14,045 bases of DNA from Enterospora canceri. Taxonomy: Eukaryota > Microsporidia > Enterocytozoonidae. Positions 1 through 5,511 of the stretch are shown here, one piece after another (the first letter of the stretch is position 1; every line of letters begins with the position of its first letter). A program made the position numbers and the translations under genes. The notes under the pieces were generated by a model that saw only the letters and a list, made by a program, of their open reading frames with translations, ran no database searches and was not told the origin of the DNA. The stretch is from NCBI GenBank assembly GCA_002087915.1, contig LWDP01000046.1, forward strand, positions 1 to 14,045, read 5' to 3'.

Positions 1-54
1 AATATAATTCGCTTATTCAAAGCACCAATGCATATTGCTGTTTCAGGTGGTTGA
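1..54 (+). other. Possible 3' end of an upstream coding region
   Basis: From the left edge, frame 1 is open for 17 codons and closes at TGA (52-54), leaving 31 bp before the next start codon at 86. That spacing matches the other gaps in the window (22, 34 and 36 bp), so an upstream gene may end here. The stretch is too short to identify and frame 3 is also open from the edge, up to a TGA at 87-89. This is inference from gene density only. Confidence 0.25.
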
Positions 55-73
55 CTGTTTTTAAAAAAAGAAA

Positions 74-76
74 CCC
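74..76 (+). promoter_or_regulatory. CCC start-proximal signal of the G6PD gene
   Basis: A CCC triplet in an A/T-rich context (AAACCCAGG) lies 9 nt before the ATG at 86. The same arrangement recurs before three other plus-strand genes here. CCC/GGG-type motifs close to start codons are described in microsporidian genomes and are linked to transcription start. Calling this one a promoter element is inference. Confidence 0.5.
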
Positions 77-85
77 AGGATTTTT

Positions 86-1321
86 ATGAAGCAAATTGTG
101 TTGTTGGGAGGAAGTGGAAACCTAGCATTACTCAAGCTGGTTCCTGAACTTTATAAGCTCAAAGACAAGAACATACAGATCATAGTGTATGCTAGAAGTG
201 ACCTGAAAGACAGCTACGACAAGAAGTTGTTGGAGTTCTACAAGGAATATTCTCAGGAATTTTTAGACAGTATTGTTTATTTACGGGGGTCATATGACGA
301 TCTAACAGAGCTCAGCAAAGTAGCAACAGATGAAACAGTATTTTACTTCACGTTACCAACTTCTGTATTTTACAATTTGGCTAAAAAGGTAAGAGAGATT
401 TCTAAAGGAAAAATGGTATTTGAGAAACCATTTGGTGAGACATTTGAAGACTTTTCTAAGTTAACAGAGTTTGATAACACGGTATTTATTGATCATTACC
501 TAGCAAAGCCACTCTCTTTGGCTTATCCAGAAATACAGAAAACAACGAAATTCACTGATTTCCTCAACAATGAGAACGTTGTGTCGATTCAGGTTCTTTT
601 AACAGAAACCATTTTAGTTGGTGGAATTTCACACTTTGATAAATCAGGAACAATCAAAGACGTGGTGAGGAATCACGCAATTGAAATGCTGGCAGTTGCA
701 CTAGCAGACCTGACAGACCTGAATACTGGGGAAGAATACGCCAAAGCAAGAGCAGAGGTTATTAACAAAATGAAAATTGATCGTAAATCACTCATCAAGG
801 GACAATATGAAGATTACGTCGTAAAAGGATCAAAAACAGAGACACTTGTGGCGTTCAAGGCAACCATCGATGACAAGAAATGGGAGAATGTGGAAGTTGT
901 GTTTAAGGCAGGTAAAGCATTGCCAGAAAAGAAATCTGAAGTTGTCTTCAAAATAAAGAAAGAGTCAATAGGAAACTTGAAAATGCTGATTGAGGAATGT
1001 GAAGACTTCAAGGAAGCAGAGCTGATATTCTCATTTGCATCAGAAGACTGTATTTATTTGAATGGAGTGTGTATGGATGGTACAGAAAAGCGCATTGAGG
1101 TTGTAAGCTGGAATACGGTGCATGTGATTGTTGAAACGCATTTTGGTGGTCTGAGCCAATATGAATACATCTTCAATGCATTGCTATACAATAAGCCAAT
1201 TGCAATGGCTTATAACTCTGACGTAACAGCTGCATTGAATACTTTCAAAACCATTGAAGCGAACCAGGATGAACCTGAGATCTACGATCAAATGTCAGAA
1301 ACCCTCCTGAATAAATATTAG
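86..1321 (+). CDS. ZWF1: Glucose-6-phosphate 1-dehydrogenase (divergent, short)
   Basis: This enzyme oxidises glucose 6-phosphate to 6-phosphogluconolactone with NADP+, the first step of the oxidative pentose phosphate pathway, in the cytosol. The 411-residue protein opens with a Rossmann dinucleotide loop GGSGNLA (residues 8-14) and YARS (35-38), the NADP-binding arginine region. FEKPFG (112-117) carries the substrate-binding lysine. DHYLAK (136-141) corresponds to the family signature DHYLGK. The segment HFDKSGTIKDVVRNH (183-197) holds the family Asp and catalytic His (H197). GKAL (276-279) is also conserved. The family is usually about 490-515 residues, so this copy is short. Two signature changes are visible: Asp to Asn in the GASGDLA loop and Gly to Ala in DHYLGK. 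The catalytic His and substrate lysines are kept, so activity is likely. The ATG at 86 fits the loop position and the upstream CCC. Confidence 0.93.
   Translation: MKQIVLLGGSGNLALLKLVPELYKLKDKNIQIIVYARSDLKDSYDKKLLEFYKEYSQEFLDSIVYLRGSYDDLTELSKVATDETVFYFTLPTSVFYNLAKKVREISKGKMVFEKPFGETFEDFSKLTEFDNTVFIDHYLAKPLSLAYPEIQKTTKFTDFLNNENVVSIQVLLTETILVGGISHFDKSGTIKDVVRNHAIEMLAVALADLTDLNTGEEYAKARAEVINKMKIDRKSLIKGQYEDYVVKGSKTETLVAFKATIDDKKWENVEVVFKAGKALPEKKSEVVFKIKKESIGNLKMLIEECEDFKEAELIFSFASEDCIYLNGVCMDGTEKRIEVVSWNTVHVIVETHFGGLSQYEYIFNALLYNKPIAMAYNSDVTAALNTFKTIEANQDEPEIYDQMSETLLNKY
1310..1315 (+). terminator. Candidate polyadenylation signal AATAAA inside the G6PD C-terminus
   Basis: AATAAA encodes the last Asn-Lys of G6PD, just before the TAG stop at 1319-1321. 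The gap to the next gene is only 22 bp, so a signal embedded in the coding end is plausible. The hexamer is also common by chance in A/T-rich DNA. Confidence 0.3.
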
Positions 1322-1335
1322 GCGAAAAAATTTAA

Positions 1336-1338
1336 CCC
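1336..1338 (+). promoter_or_regulatory. CCC start-proximal signal of the NOT-domain gene
   Basis: The sequence TTTAACCCAGAAAATG places CCC 5 nt before the ATG at 1344, inside a 22-bp gap after the G6PD stop. The preceding TTTAA resembles the context before the TFIIIC-like gene at 3102. Confidence 0.5.
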
Positions 1339-1343
1339 AGAAA

Positions 1344-1802
1344 ATGCGAGAGTTGAAAGACATGTTGAAATTAATGGCGTCATCTTCAGATATAGAGAAC
1401 GAGGAAATAGACAAAATAGCACAGAGATCCACGAACCTAAACTATTTTACAGACATGCACACGGAGACGGCTCTACGAAGAATGCGACCCAAGTGCTATT
1501 CTGAAATTACAAAGCCCACTATAAAAATAGAATGCTTCAACGAGGAGACGCTCTTCTACATATTCTACGCCATGAATGAGACAGAGATGCAGATACGCGC
1601 ATACAATCAGATCATAGACAAGGGATACTACTACAGCACGCAGTTGGAAGAGTTCGTAATTTTGGGAGACACAAAGTGCGCAGACAATCAAACCAAGACG
1701 ATTCTGGTGTTTAATCCATACAAATGGGAGAAAGAAAACGTAGATATACTTTTTGACGACGCATTTATAAACTCGCTGGTCACTACAAAAATACCTGTGT
1801 AA
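1344..1802 (+). CDS. Minimal NOT2/NOT3/NOT5-domain protein (CCR4-NOT complex)
   Basis: The 152-residue protein is almost entirely the C-terminal NOT box shared by NOT2, NOT3 and NOT5, which pair around NOT1 in the CCR4-NOT deadenylase complex that controls mRNA decay. The diagnostic motif is ETLFYIFYAMN (residues 68-78). It is followed by a helix matching the family pattern for AA-x-EL segments, a YYY strand (95-97) and a late FNPYKW (123-128), where the family has a Phe-Asp/Asn-x-x-x-Trp strand. TLFYIFY is closer to NOT3/NOT5 than to NOT2, which usually reads LFYLFY, but I cannot separate them safely. The long N-terminal coiled coil of NOT3/5 and the N-terminal region of NOT2 are absent, leaving only about 60 residues upstream of the box. 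The last 20 nt overlap the end of the opposite-strand gene. Confidence 0.72.
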   Translation: MRELKDMLKLMASSSDIENEEIDKIAQRSTNLNYFTDMHTETALRRMRPKCYSEITKPTIKIECFNEETLFYIFYAMNETEMQIRAYNQIIDKGYYYSTQLEEFVILGDTKCADNQTKTILVFNPYKWEKENVDILFDDAFINSLVTTKIPV

Positions 1803-2352
1803 AATAATAAGACAAATGCCAATAAATTGTAGGATTTAGAATTTTGATGATCTGGTACGTCACCAGGTTGCTTCTACCCGTTTGATATTTCGTTGATTTC
1901 ACAACAGTGAGATCCACTTCACCCAATAGCACCGTATTGTATTTGGTGGCCACCTCACTATTTTTAGTGACAATAAAGACTTCCTTACTGCATTTTAAGG
2001 CACAATCGATCCAATCAGTTTCACATGAATCTTTTCTGAAAATTGATGGTTCAATCATCGCAATATCAAAGTGTTTCGACAAGCACAGACTTCTTGTACG
2101 TATTTTGGTTACATCAGGCACATTTACATTGAAGTTCGTATCAAACATAACGTCTACTGCACAGCAAAACAAGCTACCCAATTCTTCTACTGCCTTACAA
2201 AACATGCCATTTTTGGAATTGAACACCAAAACAGTTTTCTCATCAAAATATACCTGTTCAAACAATCCAAATATCCTGGCAGTGCTCTTTGCATCCATGG
2301 AGCCATCACTTTTCATTTTAAAAAGTTGGTTCACAATTTGTTGCTTTGCCAT
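1783..2352 (-). CDS. Rossmann-like protein, degenerate methyltransferase; possibly Trm6/Gcd10-like
   Basis: I do not recognise this 189-residue protein with certainty. It shows an alternating strand/helix order typical of class I methyltransferases: VLVFNSKNGMF (41-51) where motif I sits, CCAVDVMF (63-70) as a second strand, FDIAMIEPSIF (95-105) where motif IV would be, and EVFIVTKNSE (124-133). Motif I lacks the Gly-rich GxGxG signature, so SAM binding is doubtful. The non-catalytic tRNA m1A58 methyltransferase subunit Trm6/Gcd10 has a similar degenerate loop of V-D-x-x-x-G-L type and a late YQ...R segment, here KYQTGR (155-160); this is a weak resemblance. TGS1-like and METTL5-like proteins were considered, but their (N/S)PPW/F motif is missing. 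The ATG at 2352 is preferred because a GGG lies 5 nt upstream and the longer start at 2391 would run into the proteasome gene. The TAG stop lies inside the NOT-domain gene. Confidence 0.6.
   Translation of the reverse strand: MAKQQIVNQLFKMKSDGSMDAKSTARIFGLFEQVYFDEKTVLVFNSKNGMFCKAVEELGSLFCCAVDVMFDTNFNVNVPDVTKIRTRSLCLSKHFDIAMIEPSIFRKDSCETDWIDCALKCSKEVFIVTKNSEVATKYNTVLLGEVDLTVVKSTKYQTGRSNLVTYQIIKILNPTIYWHLSYYFTQVFL
1821..1826 (+). terminator. Candidate polyadenylation signal AATAAA after the NOT-domain gene
   Basis: AATAAA lies 18 nt beyond the TAA stop at 1800-1802, within the coding region of the opposite-strand gene. If used, the two convergent transcripts would overlap. Chance occurrence is quite possible. 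Confidence 0.3.
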
Positions 2353-2357
2353 TTTAG

Positions 2358-2360
2358 CCC
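2358..2360. promoter_or_regulatory. Shared CCC (+) / GGG (-) triplet between divergent genes
   Basis: Only 8 bp (2353-2360) separate the divergent start codons of the minus-strand Rossmann-like gene (ATG at 2352) and the beta5 gene (ATG at 2361). On the plus strand the sequence is TTTTAGCCC directly before ATG. On the minus strand the same bases read GGGCTAAA directly before ATG. The triplet could serve as the CCC signal of one gene and the GGG signal of the other. Confidence 0.5.
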
Positions 2361-3065
2361 ATGGAATATTTTGAAGAGACAAATCCAACACTTTACGAAA
2401 TAAAGGAACCTGTGGTCAGCAAGGAGTTCATTGAGACCAAAATAGCACCAGTGCACGGTACAACTACGCTTGCATTCACATTCAAAGAGGGAATGATAAT
2501 CGCAGTGGATTCACGTGCTACCTCTGGCTCATACATCGCATCACAAACAGTAAACAAGGTCATTGAAGTGAATAGGCATCTGCTTGGAACAATGGCAGGT
2601 GGTGCAGCTGACTGTTTCTATTGGGAGAAGAAGATGGGCCAATATGCCAAGATGCATGAAATCAGAACAGGTAGAAGAATTACAGTTTCACAGGCATCGC
2701 ACTATCTTTCAAATTGTGTCAATAAGTACAGAGGATATGGCTTGAGTATGGGAACTATGGTCTGCGGATACGATGAAGATGGTCCAAAGATATTCATGGT
2801 CGATGACAGTGGTAGTAGAATTGAAAACAACCTGTTTTCAGTTGGATCTGGTTCAACAATAGCATTGGGAGTGTTGAGTGCGAAGTACCATCACGATTTG
2901 ACAAAAGAAGAGGCAATTCAGCTTGGAAAAGAAGCCATTTACTGCGCAGGACACAGAGATGCCTTTTCTGGTGGAACTGTAAACGTGTTCTTCATGAATG
3001 AATCAGGCTGGACCAAGATAGGCAGATGGGATTTCAATGAAATCAGAGATGAAAAGAAAGAGTAA
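2361..3065 (+). CDS. PRE2: 20S proteasome subunit beta type 5 (chymotrypsin-like)
   Basis: This is the beta5 catalytic subunit of the 20S proteasome, an N-terminal threonine protease that cleaves after hydrophobic residues. The 234-residue precursor has a 33-residue propeptide ending in HG. Autocleavage should expose Thr34 as the catalytic Thr1 (HG|TTTLAF). In mature numbering, Asp17 (VDSRAT), Lys33 (ASQTVNK) and Met45 (GTMAGGAADC) all fall at the expected places. Met45 and the GTMAGGAADC block are characteristic of beta5 rather than beta1 or beta2. GLSMGTMVCG, SVGSGS and RDAFSGG complete the active-site and core motifs. The propeptide is shorter than the yeast one (about 75 residues). The start codon directly abuts a CCC triplet, and no other in-frame ATG precedes Thr1, so the 5' leader may be extremely short. 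Confidence 0.98.
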   Translation: MEYFEETNPTLYEIKEPVVSKEFIETKIAPVHGTTTLAFTFKEGMIIAVDSRATSGSYIASQTVNKVIEVNRHLLGTMAGGAADCFYWEKKMGQYAKMHEIRTGRRITVSQASHYLSNCVNKYRGYGLSMGTMVCGYDEDGPKIFMVDDSGSRIENNLFSVGSGSTIALGVLSAKYHHDLTKEEAIQLGKEAIYCAGHRDAFSGGTVNVFFMNESGWTKIGRWDFNEIRDEKKE

Positions 3066-3097
3066 ACAAGAGTTGACTTCTGTGCTGCTATATTTTA

Positions 3098-3101
3098 CCC
3101 C
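3098..3101 (+). promoter_or_regulatory. CCCC signal abutting the TFIIIC-like start codon
   Basis: TATTTTACCCC runs directly into the ATG at 3102, within the 36-bp gap after the beta5 stop. The TTTTA-CCC arrangement closely matches TTTTAGCCC before the beta5 gene. Confidence 0.5.
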
Positions 3102-5477
3102 ATGAAAAACATTCAAACAAATGAATTGAACTCGAAGCTGAGCAAAAAGTTGCTTGGATTTGGTTTGTACGGGACAGAGGTGAGAAATTTCACATCGAAA
3201 GAGAAGGAGGAAATGATGCACTGCAAAATGGTGGAATTTGTAACAAAGGAGACTGTTGAAGATTTACGATGCAATTTTAGGCTAAGCAAATTGGTTGAGG
3301 CCGCAGAAGTAACAGGAGATACCATTGTTAGGTTCAATACATTCAGTTTCAGAGACATGGCATTTGGGGTGAATAGTAGGATTACGTGTCATGCCAGTTA
3401 TGCAGTGGTAGATGCCATTCTTGTATCAAAGAAGAAGATGGATGCAGAGAAAATAAGAAAAGTCACAAAACTCCAAGCAAAAGAGACGTGTTATGCATGT
3501 AAGAAATTGAAGGAGATGATTGTGATCAAGATCGATGATAACGGGCTAATGGAATTCAACTACGATAGAACTGAGGGAGACAGAAGCAACCAAGTGAACA
3601 AGAATAAACGAACAAGTCTACCGGTGTTGTACAGGGGATACGGATATGGAGAAATCATAGAACATGAATTAAACACGCAGATGTCAGGTGTAACAACAAG
3701 TTACCTGAAAGAGAAATACGGATTTGCATCAAAAACAACACTAAAGGATTTATTGGCTAAAGTGGAAGAAAACAAGAAAGAGTACATATCAATGCAGATG
3801 ACAATACACAAATCACTCACGTACGTCTTCTTTACAAAAAGGACATTCAGAACTTATAAATCAGAAAATGAGAAAAGACTACAAGGAAAGGAAACAGATA
3901 TTATCAACAAGTCCATGATAAGCAAGGAAGATAGAGAGCGTTTGATTAGGCAATATATGGCAAAACATGGTGGAATATTTGTTCTAAATAGGGATATGCT
4001 AGATAAAATACAAAAGCAGATCAATACAGATGTGCAATTTGATAAGAAATCAATAGCCAGGGCAACACTAGAAATGGGATACAAGTATCACCATGTAATC
4101 AACAGCAATGGAAGCAACAAGGTGTTTTACGATTCCAACAAGTTTACAGTGAAACATATTGAAGAAAGGTTCAAGAATGATGAAGATGATTTGAATTATG
4201 ATAAAAAGACTGCAGAAATAGCTTATAAAATAGAACAGGCATTGTTCAATGATCAAGAAGCAGCTGCAAGAGACAATTACTGGATACAAAGCAAGACAGA
4301 AAGAGCCAGGGTTCTTTACAGTGTTCTAGAAACGAGTGACAAAATGGTTCAGTTCAAAGGCAGTGACATCCTATCCCTGAAAATCAAAACGTATTTGAAT
4401 TTAACAAAGGTGCAACGTAGACACATCGTTGCAGAACTTGCACTTGATCTATTCAAATTCAATAAGGATCTATTTGATTTGCAAAAAATAGAAGAAATTA
4501 CGAAGAAAGATCCAGAAACATGTCTGTCAGATTACAATGGAAAGGTATTGACGAATGATGGATACATTAAGCCATTTATATGCGCACTGATGGATCAAAT
4601 GATACATTTCCCACTATCTTGCATTACGAACCTGAAAAGATTTGAAAATGGTAAGTCAGTACAACATGGCCTGAGTCCAACCTACTTCAAAGGCCTTTTC
4701 AGATACTTAGAGAAGAAGAGTATGATTGAATTTAGTATAACGGAGATCATCAAATACAAAAAGAATGAAATAGCTTCAGAAGATTATGAGGATGTTTGGA
4801 TCAGCTACAATGAAAGAGTAGGATTCTGGAACAAAATCAAGAAGAAATTAACAGAGGAAAATGCTCAAAACCTGCTAAAAGTAGAATTGGAAAGAAGTGG
4901 CAAGGAATTGGGCCTGAAAAAGAAAAAGGTGCTTGAAAAGTTACTGTCTGAGTTCATCAGCACTCCAACAATACAAGAGAATAAGACACAATACATTCCA
5001 AAGGAGAATGAACGAGAAATGTTCAAACTCGCGAAGTTTCTGCTGGTGAAATCATCTCTAAGCTTAGACAATTTCACTGAGAAAGTTGATCAAATGATTA
5101 ATGATGCCGGAATTGATAGAATTAAGCTGGAGAAGATATATAACAAGTGCATAAAGCACTTCAAGGGACAGGGACTCATCAAGGGATTTTCCAAGGCAGA
5201 CACGATAGCGATGCCAACAAAGAAGTTCATGAAATGCGTGTTGCTTTCAAATGATGCAATAGCACAGCTCAAATTCAAGGATTACTACAGTATCTACCAC
5301 GATTACATCAGGAAGATTGTGATAGTTGAGGAATTAGTTGATTACGGATATTTTGACGAAAATTGCAAGGAGATTGATCATTTTGAAATTGTGGAGTATT
5401 TTGAACAATACAAGAACGAATATACGTTCATTCATTCATTTGGAACTACGTTGGTGAGCAAAAAGGAAAACGAATAA
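3102..5477 (+). CDS. TFC3: Winged-helix protein, probable TFIIIC largest subunit (tau138/Tfc3/GTF3C1-like)
   Basis: TFIIIC binds the A and B boxes of tRNA genes and recruits TFIIIB for RNA polymerase III; its tau138 subunit contacts the B box through winged helices. This 791-residue protein is divergent. A helix-turn-helix-like block lies at about residues 172-250 (GVTTSYLKEKYGFASKTTLK and what follows). A second unit at about 275-340 has the pattern of the tau138 extended winged helix: a basic helix, a KHGGIFVL turn, and FDKKSIARATLEM, where the family has a (V/I)D(K/R)KT(L/I)xR helix. A later block (about 500-545) resembles the tau138 pattern of a proline-leucine turn, a hydrophobic helix and a recognition-type helix ending in a short strand. 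DVWISYNERVGFWNKI may match the family DxxxYW region. Yeast tau138 is about 1,160 residues, so this copy is reduced. The assignment rests on pattern rather than strong motifs. Other multi-winged-helix factors remain possible. Confidence 0.55.
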   Translation: MKNIQTNELNSKLSKKLLGFGLYGTEVRNFTSKEKEEMMHCKMVEFVTKETVEDLRCNFRLSKLVEAAEVTGDTIVRFNTFSFRDMAFGVNSRITCHASYAVVDAILVSKKKMDAEKIRKVTKLQAKETCYACKKLKEMIVIKIDDNGLMEFNYDRTEGDRSNQVNKNKRTSLPVLYRGYGYGEIIEHELNTQMSGVTTSYLKEKYGFASKTTLKDLLAKVEENKKEYISMQMTIHKSLTYVFFTKRTFRTYKSENEKRLQGKETDIINKSMISKEDRERLIRQYMAKHGGIFVLNRDMLDKIQKQINTDVQFDKKSIARATLEMGYKYHHVINSNGSNKVFYDSNKFTVKHIEERFKNDEDDLNYDKKTAEIAYKIEQALFNDQEAAARDNYWIQSKTERARVLYSVLETSDKMVQFKGSDILSLKIKTYLNLTKVQRRHIVAELALDLFKFNKDLFDLQKIEEITKKDPETCLSDYNGKVLTNDGYIKPFICALMDQMIHFPLSCITNLKRFENGKSVQHGLSPTYFKGLFRYLEKKSMIEFSITEIIKYKKNEIASEDYEDVWISYNERVGFWNKIKKKLTEENAQNLLKVELERSGKELGLKKKKVLEKLLSEFISTPTIQENKTQYIPKENEREMFKLAKFLLVKSSLSLDNFTEKVDQMINDAGIDRIKLEKIYNKCIKHFKGQGLIKGFSKADTIAMPTKKFMKCVLLSNDAIAQLKFKDYYSIYHDYIRKIVIVEELVDYGYFDENCKEIDHFEIVEYFEQYKNEYTFIHSFGTTLVSKKENE

Positions 5478-5478
5478 A
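5473..5478 (+). terminator. Candidate polyadenylation signal AATAAA spanning the TFIIIC-like stop codon
   Basis: The TAA stop (5475-5477) is itself part of an AATAAA hexamer, 34 bp before the midasin ATG. The G6PD gene has a similar hexamer near its stop. Chance in A/T-rich DNA is not excluded. Confidence 0.3.
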
Positions 5479-5511
5479 ATCGATAAAATAATTTTGAGAA
5501 TTTTGACCGCT

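Noticed and set aside
2353..2391. Longer minus-strand start at 2391 for the Rossmann-like gene
   Set aside because: It would overlap the beta5 coding region by 31 bp and lacks an upstream GGG/CCC, whereas ATG at 2352 has GGG five bases away.
1907..2403. Two open frames on the plus strand (1907-2374 and 2071-2403) opposite the Rossmann-like gene
   Set aside because: They overlap each other and run into the beta5 start. Their residue content looks like an antisense shadow with no domain pattern, and neither has a CCC signal near its ATG. The minus-strand frame gives a coherent alpha/beta protein.
5494..5511. Six-residue N-terminal extension of midasin
   Set aside because: It would need TTG as initiator. 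The first in-frame ATG is at 5512, with a purine at -3.
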